The notes: a model not told the origin generated them from the sequence alone. Counted from the first letter of the stretch, positions 16,545-25,654 are shown. The stretch is 64,000 nucleotides of DNA from Candidatus Nitrosopelagicus sp. (GCA_028344575.1 JAOMBO010000002.1:105233-169232); one strand, 5' to 3'. A program made the numbers and translations.

Positions 16545-17438
16545 ATGTTAACAGTTTTTGGTTCAACTGCACTCGATACAATCAGAACACCGAAAAAAAC
16601 TCTGAAAAATGTACTAGGAGGTGCAGCGACATTTGCTGCAATTTCAGCAAGTTTTTTCACAAAACCAGGACTAATTGCAGTTGTTGGTAGTGATTTTCCT
16701 AAGAAATATCATACAGTATTGAAAAATCATCTTGATCTAAAAGGACTAACGGTTCTAAATGGGAAGACATTCAGATATGATGGTAAATACGATGCAACAA
16801 TGAGCGTACGAGAAACACTAAAAACAGAACTAAATGTATTAGCAGATTTTAAACCAAAAGTACCGGATGTATACAAAAAATCAGAATTTGTTTATCTAGC
16901 AAATAATGATCCAGAACAAAACGCAAAAATAATAAAAGAATTTGATAATGTAAAATTTTCAATGTGTGATACAATAGAGTACTGGATTGCAACAAAACGT
17001 AATGCTGTAATTAAAATGATAAAATCAGTTGACGCGGTAGTGATTAATGATGAAGAGGCAAAATTACTCACAAAAGAAGACAATTTGATCAAATGTGCAA
17101 AAAAAATGATGAGTTGGGGAGCCAACTATGTTGTAATTAAAAAAGGAGAACATGGAGCATTACTATTTCATGAAGATGTGATTTTTCCATCAGTTGGATT
17201 TTCATTAGAATCTGTTGTAGATCCAACCGGTGCAGGAGATTCTTTTGCAGGTGCAATGATTGGACACTTGGCTGCAAAAAATAAGACCAGTTTTTCTGAA
17301 ATTAAAAAATCAATTATTTATGGAAATGTAATGGGATCATTTGCTGTTGAAAAATATGGATTGGCAGGACTAACATCATTGAAAAAATCAGATATTTCAA
17401 AAAGAATAAGACAGTATGAGAAAATGGTTACTTTTTGA
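16545..17438 (+). CDS. PfkB/ribokinase family sugar or nucleoside kinase
   Basis: A 297-residue kinase from the ATG at 16545; an upstream TTG at 16506 adds 13 unlikely residues. The PfkB signature VVDPTGAGDSFAGAMIG with catalytic Asp is near residue 225-241, and the N-terminal GGAATFAAISAS is the substrate-side signature. It phosphorylates a sugar, nucleoside or related alcohol; the substrate cannot be read from sequence. It is followed 32 bases later by the dUTPase-like gene. Confidence 0.9.
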   Translation: MLTVFGSTALDTIRTPKKTLKNVLGGAATFAAISASFFTKPGLIAVVGSDFPKKYHTVLKNHLDLKGLTVLNGKTFRYDGKYDATMSVRETLKTELNVLADFKPKVPDVYKKSEFVYLANNDPEQNAKIIKEFDNVKFSMCDTIEYWIATKRNAVIKMIKSVDAVVINDEEAKLLTKEDNLIKCAKKMMSWGANYVVIKKGEHGALLFHEDVIFPSVGFSLESVVDPTGAGDSFAGAMIGHLAAKNKTSFSEIKKSIIYGNVMGSFAVEKYGLAGLTSLKKSDISKRIRQYEKMVTF

Positions 17439-17470
17439 AGAGTTATAGATAAGATTTTTTTTTATAAATT

Positions 17471-17803
17471 ATGGAAGATAGACTGGATTCAATTTTTTCT
17501 ATGCAAAAAGGTTTGTCAGAGATGATGAATCTTGACAGATATCCAAAAGATACTGAAGGTAAAGTATCTGCATTGTGTACTGCAATAATGCATGAAGCAG
17601 TAGAACTACAACGTACTACAAATTGGAAGTGGTGGAAAACACCAACCGAATTTAATGAAGCAGAAGCAAGAGAAGAGCTGATAGACATTTGGCACTTTGT
17701 TGTTCAAGCATCACTTGAGTTAAACCTCACACCTGACGATATCTTGAAAGAATATGAGAGAAAAAATGAGATTAACAGGCAGCGACAGAAAGATGGTTAC
17801 TAG
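17471..17803 (+). CDS. All-alpha nucleotide pyrophosphohydrolase, dUTPase-2/MazG-like
   Basis: A 110-residue all-helical protein. The ExxE-type metal ligands are seen in MHEAVELQRTTNWKWWK and AREELIDIWHFVVQASLEL, the pattern of dimeric dUTPases and MazG-like house-cleaning NTPases. It probably hydrolyses dUTP or another non-canonical nucleotide to the monophosphate. The WKWWK stretch is typical of the dUTPase-2 branch. It follows the PfkB kinase on the same strand. Confidence 0.85.
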   Translation: MEDRLDSIFSMQKGLSEMMNLDRYPKDTEGKVSALCTAIMHEAVELQRTTNWKWWKTPTEFNEAEAREELIDIWHFVVQASLELNLTPDDILKEYERKNEINRQRQKDGY

Positions 17804-17861
17804 TTTCATCGTATAATATGATTGAAATAATTTTATAGTAGGTCCATTAAAAACCGATGAA

Positions 17862-18437
17862 ATGAAAGTTCGTCATCTACAAGAAAGTGACAAGCAATAC
17901 AGAGTTTTTCTGTACATATTTTATGCTGCTTCTGCAATGATGGTAACTATCATGATTTATGGAATGGTCATGATGATTGGCGAATGGCAAGAAACTGGAT
18001 ATTATGTAATGGGCGAAGTTTTAGTAAACACACATGTTCCATTTGAAAACTTTGCAAACCTTACTACATGGTTATCATTTGCATGTATAATTTCATGGTA
18101 CTGTGTTTCAAGAATTGGTTGGAAAAGAACAGTTGGATTACAATCATACAGAATGGCTTTACTGCAACTAATGTTGTTAGGTTTTGCAGTAATTTGTTTG
18201 TACGAAGTTTTATGGAGTTTTACAGTACTAAATGCAGAAATTACATCACAGATGGTAATTGACGGAACAACTCCAGACATAGACAAACTAGCGGTACATT
18301 ATCCAGATCCAGACAGACCATGGAATCTAATATTTGCAACAAAAATTTGGTCTGTAGGATTTTTGATTAGTGCACATGCATTCTATTTGAGTACAAGACC
18401 TAGAAAATCAAAAGAAGAATTATTGCCTGAAGAGTAA
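17862..18437 (+). CDS. Four-helix membrane protein, function unknown
   Basis: A 191-residue integral membrane protein with helices at about 15-40, 66-84, 97-119 and 157-178. A conserved-looking extracytoplasmic loop carries HYPDPDRPWN between helices 3 and 4. Its C-terminus is charged (RPRKSKEELL). I do not recognise the family. It lies 35 bases ahead of a second small membrane protein and both precede a regulator on the same strand. Confidence 0.78.
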   Translation: MKVRHLQESDKQYRVFLYIFYAASAMMVTIMIYGMVMMIGEWQETGYYVMGEVLVNTHVPFENFANLTTWLSFACIISWYCVSRIGWKRTVGLQSYRMALLQLMLLGFAVICLYEVLWSFTVLNAEITSQMVIDGTTPDIDKLAVHYPDPDRPWNLIFATKIWSVGFLISAHAFYLSTRPRKSKEELLPEE

Positions 18438-18472
18438 TTTAGTAATAAAAATTTCATTTCGATTAAATATTC

Positions 18473-18877
18473 ATGAATGAGTATTCTTTTATGACATACT
18501 TAATCAATGAAAAAAAATATTCAATATTTCTTATTGCAATAGTTGGTTCAATTGCAATCTTATCAATACCATTGATTTTGAATCAGGTTTTAGAAGGTGA
18601 ACATTTACTTCATGTTGCAATTCATGAGATCGGTTTTGTTCTAGCAGCATTTTTGTCAATAATGGCAGGAATTGCATACATGAAAACCAGAATTTCTAGA
18701 ATGTTATTTTCTGCATTTGCGTTTGGAGTTTTAGCATTTGGACAAGCAGCTTACATGTATTCAGAAATTTTACAACCACATCCTGAGGAAGATATGTTTA
18801 GCGGGGGGGAAATTTTAGATATTACAATTTTAATTATGACAATATTATTTGCTGTCGGTGTTTTTTACAAACGATAA
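18473..18877 (+). CDS. Small four-helix membrane protein
   Basis: A 134-residue membrane protein with helices at about 17-36, 47-67, 74-93 and 111-131. The second helix carries HLLHVAIHEIGFVLAAF, with three histidines on or near one face that might bind haem or metal. The short acidic loop HPEEDMFSGGE separates helices 3 and 4. Function unknown. It lies between another membrane protein and a two-domain winged-helix regulator, a linkage seen in archaea for small signalling membrane proteins. Confidence 0.78.
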   Translation: MNEYSFMTYLINEKKYSIFLIAIVGSIAILSIPLILNQVLEGEHLLHVAIHEIGFVLAAFLSIMAGIAYMKTRISRMLFSAFAFGVLAFGQAAYMYSEILQPHPEEDMFSGGEILDITILIMTILFAVGVFYKR

Positions 18878-18971
18878 ATGTAGTAATTTATGTTTAATTT
18901 TAAAAGTATTCTAAAAATTTAAAAAATGGATTTATATTCTAATGCTATAGAAAATGTATTAGAGAGAGTAA

Positions 18972-19466
18972 TTGGATAGAAGACAAACTGTTTTAGAAAT
19001 TGTAAATAAAAATCCAGGAATAAGATTTAATGAAATTATGAAAGTTTCAAACATTAGAAATGGTACATTAAGTCATTATGTAAAAAAATTAGAAGATGAA
19101 AAAAGTATTGAACTGGAAAGAACACCAAGAGTGACACGCCTATATCCTGCAGGAATATCAGCTCAAGAAGCTAAAATTTGCAAATATATGACAAAATCAA
19201 GCCAAAAAAAATTAATTTTATTTTTACTTAAGAAAGGAACCGCTACATCACTTGAAATTAGAAATTTTATCAAAAAATCACCTTCAGTGGTATCTGTTAA
19301 TCTAAATGAATTGTTCAAAGAAAAGATTATTGAAAAACAATACGATATACCTTCAAACAAGTATTCATTAAGAAATCCTGAACAGATAGAAGGAATATTG
19401 AATGAATATTATCCAGAAACAATTGATAAAATTACAAACAATACAATAGAAATGTTAGATTTTTAG
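18972..19466 (+). CDS. Tandem winged-helix transcription regulator
   Basis: A 164-residue cytoplasmic protein with two winged helix-turn-helix domains. The first (residues 1-60) reads MDRRQTVLEIVNKNPGIRF, then GTLSHYVKKLEDEKSIEL. The second (about 70-145) reads KLILFLLKKGTATSLEIRNF followed by SVVSVNLNELFKEKIIE. The TTG start is used. It probably controls the two upstream membrane-protein genes, 94 bases away, but that is inference from position. The preceding gap is AT-rich and holds its own promoter-like TTTATATTC at about 18930. Confidence 0.82.
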   Translation: MDRRQTVLEIVNKNPGIRFNEIMKVSNIRNGTLSHYVKKLEDEKSIELERTPRVTRLYPAGISAQEAKICKYMTKSSQKKLILFLLKKGTATSLEIRNFIKKSPSVVSVNLNELFKEKIIEKQYDIPSNKYSLRNPEQIEGILNEYYPETIDKITNNTIEMLDF

Positions 19467-19560
19467 TGTGTAATAGAAAATAGACATCGACAAATTTTAT
19501 CATATAATTATAAAAATTAATACAATACTTTATAGATAAACAAAAGAAAAATCTGTTAAA

Positions 19561-20607
19561 ATGGATGTTGCGGAAAAAGTAGAACTAATCAAAAGACCAC
19601 CTACAAAAGAAATAGTAAAAGACGAAGCAGAGTTAATTGAACTTTTAAACACAAACTCAAAACCAAAGCACTACATTGGATTAGAGATCTCTGGATTTTT
19701 ACATCTTGGAAGTTTAATCAGTACAGGTTTTAAAATTAATGATTTCATGAAAGCAGGAATTGATTGTACTGTATTTTTAGCAGACTGGCACACTTTGATT
19801 AACGATAAACTTGGTGGAAATTTAGAGACAATTTCTAAGGTTTCTAAATATTATGCAGATGCATTTCGATTAGTTTGTCCAGGTGTAAACATTGTAATGG
19901 GTACAGAACTTTATGATTCAAAAAAAGAGTACTGGGCAGAACTTGTGAAATTTACAAAACATATGACACTTGCAAGAACAATGCGTACACTAACAATTAT
20001 GGGAAGATCAGAAAATGAAGATAAAATTGATTTAGCAAAATTACTATACCCACCAATGCAGGCAGCAGACATCCACTCTTTAGATTTAGACATTGTTCAT
20101 GCAGGAATGGATCAGCGGAAAATTCACATGTTAGTAAGAGAAATTTTCCCAAAGATGAAATGGAAGGTTCCTGTTGCCGTACATCATTCATTGTTACCAG
20201 GATTAACACAACCAAAAGGCGATGCCACAACAGAACCAGGAAAGATGAGTAAATCAGATCCAAATTCTGGAATTTTTATACACAATTCTGATGATGAGAT
20301 TACAAAGAAGATTAGAAAAGGCTGGTGCGAAGAAGGATTAACAGAAAATAATCCAATCTTGGAACTTGCAAGACAAATTGTATTTCATGAATATGATTCA
20401 ATATCAATAGAAAGACCCGAAAAGTTTGGAGGAAACATAACATACAACTCATATGAAGAGTTAGAATCAGATTTTGCTCAAAAGAAGTTACATCCAGGTG
20501 ATTTGAAAAATACAGTAGGAGAATACATGGTGAAAATTATTGCTCCTATTAGAGATAAAATTTCATTAAGTAATGAATTGTTTGAACTAATTAAAAATAG
20601 TCACTAG
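19561..20607 (+). CDS. tyrS: Tyrosyl-tRNA synthetase, archaeal type
   Basis: Class I aminoacyl-tRNA synthetase of 348 residues. The HIGH-like motif is in GFLHLGSLIS and the KMSKS motif in GKMSKSDPNSG at about residues 227-237. The length without the bacterial S4 domain and the middle segment VHAGMDQRKIHMLVRE are archaeal. It charges tRNA-Tyr in the cytoplasm. Its end overlaps convergent cbiH by 4 bases. Confidence 0.95.
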   Translation: MDVAEKVELIKRPPTKEIVKDEAELIELLNTNSKPKHYIGLEISGFLHLGSLISTGFKINDFMKAGIDCTVFLADWHTLINDKLGGNLETISKVSKYYADAFRLVCPGVNIVMGTELYDSKKEYWAELVKFTKHMTLARTMRTLTIMGRSENEDKIDLAKLLYPPMQAADIHSLDLDIVHAGMDQRKIHMLVREIFPKMKWKVPVAVHHSLLPGLTQPKGDATTEPGKMSKSDPNSGIFIHNSDDEITKKIRKGWCEEGLTENNPILELARQIVFHEYDSISIERPEKFGGNITYNSYEELESDFAQKKLHPGDLKNTVGEYMVKIIAPIRDKISLSNELFELIKNSH

Positions 20608-21389
20608 TTTTTAATTTCTGGCTCTTCTAGATTATACTTTGATTTGTAACCACGTGGATTAATCATTAAATCCTTAAAGTTGTATGTCGATGAGTTACCA
20701 ACAATTACAGTACTAGTCATTCCTAATTGCTCTTCATAATTTTCCATGTGTTCTAAATCAGTCATAATTACAGCTTCAGTTTCTCTATATGCTCCTTTAA
20801 TTATTGCAACAGGTGTTGTTGGTTTTCTATGTTTTAGTAATATCTTTCGAGTATCTTGTAATTGATGAACTCTTTTCTTACTTGCAGGATTGTAAATTAC
20901 TAAAACAAAGTCTCCTTGTGCTGCAGCCTCTACTCTTTTTACTATAATTTCCCACGGAACCATCAGATCACTCATACTACAAACCGCAAAGTCTGTCATT
21001 AACGGAGAACCAATTATACTTGCACAGGAATTCAATGCAGAGATTCCAGGAATTAATTCAACATGTAAACCACTTTTTGGATCCCAACCAGATTCTGCAA
21101 GTACTTCAAAAATTAATCCAGCCATTCCATAAATTCCAGGATCGCCACTTGAAACAAGTGATACAATTTTTCCTTCTTTAGCTAAATCAATACATTGATG
21201 TGCACGTTCTACTTCTTGAGTCATTGCATAACTATGAATTTCTTTTCCTTGAATCAAATCTTGAACTAAATCGACATAAGTTGTGTAACCAACTATAGTA
21301 TCACTTTCTTCAATAACCTGTTTTGCACGAAATGTCATATGATCGTTATTACCTGGACCAACCCCAACAATGTACAGTTTACCTTCCAT
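20604..21389 (-). CDS. cbiH: Precorrin-3B/cobalt-factor III C17-methyltransferase
   Basis: A 261-residue tetrapyrrole methylase. It begins LYIVGVGPGNNDHMTFRAKQ, the P-loop-like SAM-binding start of the family, and carries SSGDPGIYGMAGLIFEVL and LIPGISALNSCASIIGSPL typical of CbiH/CobJ. It contracts the corrin ring while methylating C17. It is the last gene of the rpoL-tfs-pcn-aspartokinase set, 37 bases after aspartokinase. With cbiE and bluB it shows cobalamin synthesis in this organism. Confidence 0.93.
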   Translation of the reverse strand: MEGKLYIVGVGPGNNDHMTFRAKQVIEESDTIVGYTTYVDLVQDLIQGKEIHSYAMTQEVERAHQCIDLAKEGKIVSLVSSGDPGIYGMAGLIFEVLAESGWDPKSGLHVELIPGISALNSCASIIGSPLMTDFAVCSMSDLMVPWEIIVKRVEAAAQGDFVLVIYNPASKKRVHQLQDTRKILLKHRKPTTPVAIIKGAYRETEAVIMTDLEHMENYEEQLGMTSTVIVGNSSTYNFKDLMINPRGYKSKYNLEEPEIKN

Positions 21390-21426
21390 AGAAAATGAAG
21401 ATTGTTTGAATAATTTATCCCTTATC

Positions 21427-22827
21427 TTACTTTATGGTATTCAATTTGAACTCATTATGTAGTGATTGAACTACAGCCTTACAATCATTATCTTTTACAA
21501 CAAATGCTAAGTTTAGTTCTGAGGAGCCTTGTGCGATCATCATAACATTGGAATTTGATTTTTGTGCAGCAATGAATACTCTGGATGCGATTCCAACTTT
21601 ACCTCTCATTCCAGAACCAATTACCGCAATTATAGCAACATTTGGAATTGTTTCAATTTTTTTAAGAGTGGTTCCAAGTAGATTAATTTCTAATGCATTT
21701 TCTGCTTTTGGAAGATCTTCTTTTCTTACAACAATAGTTATGCTTGACTCAGATGGATTTGATGATACCATCATTGCGTTAATGTTATTTTTGGCAAGAA
21801 CTGAAAAGATTTTTGCAGCAGCACCAGGTCCTGCAAACAATATACCGCCGGTTAAATCAAGTAATCCTACTTTTCTGATTGCAGACACACACTTTACAGA
21901 ATCTTTAGATTTAGAATTAGGTAATGTGACAAGAGTTCCTTGGTTGTTCACATCAAAACTACTTCTAATTCGCATTGGAATTTTTTTAGACAATAATGGT
22001 TCAAATGTTCTTGGATGGATCTGTTTTGCACCAAATCTAGCCATCTCAATTGCTTCAGCATATGAAACTTGTTTGAGGAGTTTTGCATTTTTTATCAATT
22101 TTGGATCTGCAGTCATCATTCCTTCAACATCACTCATTAGCCAGATTTCGTTTGCGTCAATACATGATGCAATTATTGTTGCTGTATAATCAGAACCTCC
22201 ACGACCAAATGTGGTGGTATGATCATGTTGATCTGCTCCTGCAAATCCAGCTACAACAGGAATTGTATTTTTTGATAAATGTTCATTAATTATTTTTGAG
22301 AGACGAATTCTTGTAGTATCCATTAGAGGTCTTGAATCACCAAAATTAGAATCAGTAACTATTCCTGCTTCTCGACCACTCAATGGTACAGATTTATTTT
22401 TTAATTCTTGTAATGAGAATGATACCAAATCAATTGATAATTTTTCACCAAAAGAGATTAGATAATCATATGAACGTGATGTCACTTCCCCTAGTAAAAT
22501 CAATCCACGAACTAACTCTTCTAATTCAGATAAATCAGAATTCAGTTTATTTGAAAGTGATTTTAGGATTTTAGGATTTACAATTAAATGTGCAGCAAAT
22601 TGTTTATGTTTTTGAGATATTTTTGCAAGCATTCTGTTTGCATCTTTTTTATTTCCTTTTTCTATTAATGAGGATATTTGAATTAATTCATCAGTAATTC
22701 CATCTACTGCTGAACATACAACTACTGTTTTGTTCTTTTTTGCTATTTCATTTACTGTTTTGGCTACATTTTTGATATCCTTGACGGTTGCCAACGATGT
22801 TCCACCAAATTTTACTACTAATTTCAA
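21427..22827 (-). CDS. Aspartate kinase
   Basis: A 466-residue aspartokinase: MKLVVKFGGTSLATVKD at the start, FGRGGSDYTATIIA at about residue 207-220, and LMSDVEGMMTADPKLI. Two C-terminal ACT domains (about 310-466) suggest feedback control by lysine or threonine. It phosphorylates aspartate at the head of the lysine, threonine and methionine pathways. It sits 33 bases after PCNA and 37 before cbiH. Confidence 0.95.
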   Translation of the reverse strand: MKLVVKFGGTSLATVKDIKNVAKTVNEIAKKNKTVVVCSAVDGITDELIQISSLIEKGNKKDANRMLAKISQKHKQFAAHLIVNPKILKSLSNKLNSDLSELEELVRGLILLGEVTSRSYDYLISFGEKLSIDLVSFSLQELKNKSVPLSGREAGIVTDSNFGDSRPLMDTTRIRLSKIINEHLSKNTIPVVAGFAGADQHDHTTTFGRGGSDYTATIIASCIDANEIWLMSDVEGMMTADPKLIKNAKLLKQVSYAEAIEMARFGAKQIHPRTFEPLLSKKIPMRIRSSFDVNNQGTLVTLPNSKSKDSVKCVSAIRKVGLLDLTGGILFAGPGAAAKIFSVLAKNNINAMMVSSNPSESSITIVVRKEDLPKAENALEINLLGTTLKKIETIPNVAIIAVIGSGMRGKVGIASRVFIAAQKSNSNVMMIAQGSSELNLAFVVKDNDCKAVVQSLHNEFKLNTIK

Positions 22828-22860
22828 ATCTGTTTCACCCGAACAGTTGGTCTTAAAATT

Positions 22861-23607
22861 CTAACTCTCAACACGAGGAGCTAAATAGAAATGAATTTGA
22901 CCTAGATTAGAAACCTTAAATTCAACTCTTAGAGGTTTTGCAGTTGAATATTCACATGTAACAATATCAACACTGCTACCAACAGCCTTGATTATAGGAT
23001 TAAGATATTCTAGGCTGTATGTTCCAGTACTTTCTTGTTTTACTGATAATTCCTGAATTTCATCTTGTGTGCTTTCTAATGCAATATCAACTTCACCAGA
23101 GTCACCCTTACCAGAAAATATGGTAGAAGATTCACTAGAAGTGATGGTTAGATAATCAGAAACTACTTGAACATCTCCAAGAATTTTATCCAATGCAGAT
23201 GAAGTTAATGATATTTTTGCATCATATGGAATTTTTGGTAGTGGTGTGTCAGATGCCGAACTTTCAATTAATCGCATTTTGTATTTTTTGTTTTTACCTA
23301 TAGTAACAAGAAGCATGTTATCATCAGATATGTTAATTTCAATTGAATTACTTTTATCAGATCTTTTGATTAATTTTGAAAACTCATCAATACGAACTCC
23401 AAATTTTATATCACTATCACAATTATATTTTTCAAATGCTGAATTTGGCCAGTTAATGTCAATTAATGCCACATGAGAAGGATCCATTCCTCTAAAGGAT
23501 ATTCCTTCCACAGTTGCTTCAAATGTTGCCTCTTCTACAAGTGTAGAAATAGCAGAGATGATTGCCTTCCATTCTTCTGCCCCATTTGTCTTAGCTGAAA
23601 AAACCAA
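22861..23607 (-). CDS. pcn: DNA polymerase sliding clamp PCNA
   Basis: A 248-residue PCNA with two repeated clamp domains. Signatures include VEGISFRGMDPSHVALIDIN, the interdomain connector region and a C-terminal IHFYLAPRVES. It forms the trimeric ring that holds PolD, ligase and Fen1 on DNA. The start at 23607 gives VFSAKTNGAEEWK, the usual PCNA first strand. It lies 34 bases behind tfs in a replication/transcription operon. Confidence 0.96.
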   Translation of the reverse strand: MVFSAKTNGAEEWKAIISAISTLVEEATFEATVEGISFRGMDPSHVALIDINWPNSAFEKYNCDSDIKFGVRIDEFSKLIKRSDKSNSIEINISDDNMLLVTIGKNKKYKMRLIESSASDTPLPKIPYDAKISLTSSALDKILGDVQVVSDYLTITSSESSTIFSGKGDSGEVDIALESTQDEIQELSVKQESTGTYSLEYLNPIIKAVGSSVDIVTCEYSTAKPLRVEFKVSNLGQIHFYLAPRVES

Positions 23608-23641
23608 ATCATTATTTTGTCGTGAGTGCTAAAGTTAAACC

Positions 23642-23965
23642 TTATGCGTAATTTCGCCAAGTGTGTTTACATTTTGTGCATCTAAAGAATTGTGTTGTTG
23701 GCTCATCCGCGCTTCTTGTTTGAAGCATCCACCATACAGCCTCTCTATGATTACAATCTTTATTTTCACAATCAATTTCCATTGTCGGTAAAACATCTTT
23801 TCCTTCATTTTCTTCTAATACAAGAAAATCAGATTCTGTTTCTTGTGAAGTAGATTGTTTTTCTATTTTTTGTCCACCTTCAGTGTAATTGCATTTTGGG
23901 CAAGTTAGAACTAAAGTATTGGAATCTTTTTTGAGCCTGACATCACAGGTAGGACAGAATTTCAT
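23642..23965 (-). CDS. tfs: Transcription elongation factor TFS
   Basis: A 107-residue homologue of the TFIIS/RPB9 family. The N-terminal zinc ribbon is MKFCPTCDVRLKKD with CPKC, and the C-terminal ribbon uses CENKDC and FFRCTKCKHTWR. The acidic hairpin RSADEPTTQ holds the Asp-Glu pair that triggers RNA cleavage in arrested RNA polymerase. It is 9 bases behind rpoL and 34 ahead of PCNA. Confidence 0.95.
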   Translation of the reverse strand: MKFCPTCDVRLKKDSNTLVLTCPKCNYTEGGQKIEKQSTSQETESDFLVLEENEGKDVLPTMEIDCENKDCNHREAVWWMLQTRSADEPTTQFFRCTKCKHTWRNYA

Positions 23966-23974
23966 CTGTTAAAA

Positions 23975-24247
23975 TCACTTTATTTTTGAATTGATGAGTT
24001 TTTTTAAATTTGTAACTTCAGCGATGGCAGTATCTGCTGCTTCAGAAATTTGAGTCATAGGATTGGATTGGGAATTAACTCTCATCCATATCTCATTGGT
24101 TAACGGATGTTTGATTATAACTCCTGCAAAATCTGTTTTTTTGTCTTTTAGGAGTTCATGTTGAATAATGTAAAGAGCACCTATATCGGCATCTTTAATT
24201 TGCAAACTTGCCTCTTTTTTATCTGAATTAATTAACTGAATGTTCAA
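23975..24247 (-). CDS. rpoL: DNA-directed RNA polymerase subunit L
   Basis: RpoL (RPB11 family) pairs with RpoD to start polymerase assembly. The family core is seen in ADIGALYIIQHELLKDKKTD and FAGVIIKHPLTNEIWMRV. I choose the TTG at 24247 (MNIQLINSDKKEAS, 90 residues) because it begins the first strand; an upstream start at 24289 would cross into the divergent gene and adds an unlikely YIHNKFFFDQ leader. It is first in the rpoL-tfs-pcn-aspartokinase-cbiH set. Confidence 0.88.
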   Translation of the reverse strand: MNIQLINSDKKEASLQIKDADIGALYIIQHELLKDKKTDFAGVIIKHPLTNEIWMRVNSQSNPMTQISEAADTAIAEVTNLKKLINSKIK

Positions 24248-24291
24248 TTGATCAAAAAAGAACTTATTGTGGATATAAATCAATGTCAATT

Positions 24292-24828
24292 ATGTCCGAA
24301 ACTCAGATTTCAGCAATAACTCTTGGTAAAGAAAAAGACGAATTTGCTAGTGATGAAAAAATTACCATTACTGCTAGATTTTCATTAACAGGCGGATTAA
24401 GAGATGCATTTAATGAAAAAAATTGGACACAAGCATATGATGAAAATGATAATACTATCAAACTAAAGTATGGCATAAAATTAGCAAAAGGCGGTATTCG
24501 AAAACATGAATTGGGCAAGCCTGTAGACACATACAGAAAGGCATCAATTTTTTGGACAAGAAATCCAAAGTTGGTGAATCCAATGAAAGATAGAAGAATA
24601 TGGGTTCAAGTAGCGAAGAATTTTGAGCCATTTATCGCATTAACTGAAGAAGATGTACAAAAGGAATTTTTTGATTTTGAGGAAAAATTCACATTTAACG
24701 CATCAGAATTAGGAACTGGTAATCATAAAATTTCTGCAGAAGCATTTGCTTCATGGGAAACACATCCTTACATCAAGAAAGGCGATGCCAAGAATCAATC
24801 TAACGAGATTGAAATAAGTATTAATTAG
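24292..24828 (+). CDS. Beta-sandwich protein of unknown function
   Basis: A 178-residue protein with no signal peptide or membrane helix, from ATG at 24292; an ATG at 24283 adds three residues. It starts SETQISAITLGKEKDEFASD and is predicted all-beta, with two charged long strands (RISVQ-like segments around RRIWVQVAKNFEPF). I do not recognise a family. It is followed by two paralogous 50-residue genes, and these three may form one transcription unit. It is divergent from rpoL. Confidence 0.78.
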   Translation: MSETQISAITLGKEKDEFASDEKITITARFSLTGGLRDAFNEKNWTQAYDENDNTIKLKYGIKLAKGGIRKHELGKPVDTYRKASIFWTRNPKLVNPMKDRRIWVQVAKNFEPFIALTEEDVQKEFFDFEEKFTFNASELGTGNHKISAEAFASWETHPYIKKGDAKNQSNEIEISIN

Positions 24829-24847
24829 TTGAATTTGGCGTTATAGT

Positions 24848-25000
24848 ATGGCAAAATACGATGGATTACTTGGACAACCAGTTTTAGAGGTTGAAGAACC
24901 AGACAAAGAAGGCGGAATTACAATAATTCTCAAAGATAATAGATTTATGTTTATTAAAGTAGTAGACGGCAAAATTGACACCGTCTCAATTCCGGAGTGA
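24848..25000 (+). CDS. 50-residue protein, tandem paralogue A
   Basis: A 50-residue frame starting MAKYDGLLGQPVLEVEEPD and ending KVVDGKIDTVSIPE. It is homologous over its full length to the next gene: both have MAK-[YF]-DG, a V..PD.EGG block, a LKD/FKD strand and the end KVVDGK followed by SIPE. The fold is likely a small beta sheet. Function unknown. It lies 19 bases after the beta-sandwich gene and 5 bases before its paralogue. Confidence 0.8.
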   Translation: MAKYDGLLGQPVLEVEEPDKEGGITIILKDNRFMFIKVVDGKIDTVSIPE

Positions 25001-25005
25001 TTAAA

Positions 25006-25158
25006 ATGGCAAAATTTGATGGAATAAGAATGCAAGATATCATTGAAGTTCAAGATCCTGATGCAGAAGGTGGGTTGACTTTAGTTTTCAAAGACGATAT
25101 ACGATTAAAAATTAAAGTTGTCGATGGAAAATTAGTTTCTGAATCAATTCCAGAATAG
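25006..25158 (+). CDS. 50-residue protein, tandem paralogue B
   Basis: A 50-residue frame, MAKFDGIRMQDIIEVQDPDA at the start and KVVDGKLVSESIPE at the end, paralogous to the gene 5 bases upstream. Equal lengths, equal ends and about half of the residues identical by eye make a tandem duplication certain and support both as real genes despite their size. Function unknown. Confidence 0.8.
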   Translation: MAKFDGIRMQDIIEVQDPDAEGGLTLVFKDDIRLKIKVVDGKLVSESIPE

Positions 25159-25159
25159 A

Positions 25160-25654
25160 TTAATCATTTAGAGTTTTTGCATACTGGAAAATCATTTCTT
25201 CTTGTACAAATGACTGAATTGAACCATGTCTTCTTTCTCTAACATGGTGAATAGCATCTTCAGCAGACATTTTTTCGTATTTTATTAAATAACAAGCAAG
25301 AATTGTTCCGGTACGACCTAGACCTGCCAAACAATGTACCATTACAGGCTCTTTATTTTGAATTTTTTTATGAACATAATCTACTGAATTTTTCAGATCA
25401 TCAAAACTTGGAACGCCCATGTCATCAGATAAAACATGTAGATAATTCATTTCATTTATCCAATTTTCATCTAACGGTTCTTCTCTAATTGTTACAATTG
25501 TTTTCACGCCTTCTTCTTGCATCCATTCAATTTCTTTTTTTGATGTAGGAATTGCACTTCCTGCAAGTTTGCCATCAATTAACCATGAAAAATTATCTGG
25601 TCTTCCAGTAAGTTTTCCATGAAGTTTTCGCTTAGCATCTCCAATTTTGGTCAT
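25160..25654 (-). CDS. Dual-specificity protein phosphatase
   Basis: A 164-residue cysteine phosphatase. The active-site P-loop HCLAGLGRTGT (HCx5R) is at about residues 108-118, with the general-acid Asp likely in LSDDMGVPSFDD. It should dephosphorylate phosphotyrosine or phosphoserine, or possibly a small phosphorylated molecule. Its stop is one base from the stop of the convergent 50-residue gene. Confidence 0.92.
   Translation of the reverse strand: MTKIGDAKRKLHGKLTGRPDNFSWLIDGKLAGSAIPTSKKEIEWMQEEGVKTIVTIREEPLDENWINEMNYLHVLSDDMGVPSFDDLKNSVDYVHKKIQNKEPVMVHCLAGLGRTGTILACYLIKYEKMSAEDAIHHVRERRHGSIQSFVQEEMIFQYAKTLND

Noticed and set aside
21548..22189. 213-residue open frame antisense to aspartokinase
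   Set aside because: It lies wholly inside the well-supported aspartokinase gene and shows no recognisable domain, only composition-driven hydrophobic stretches.
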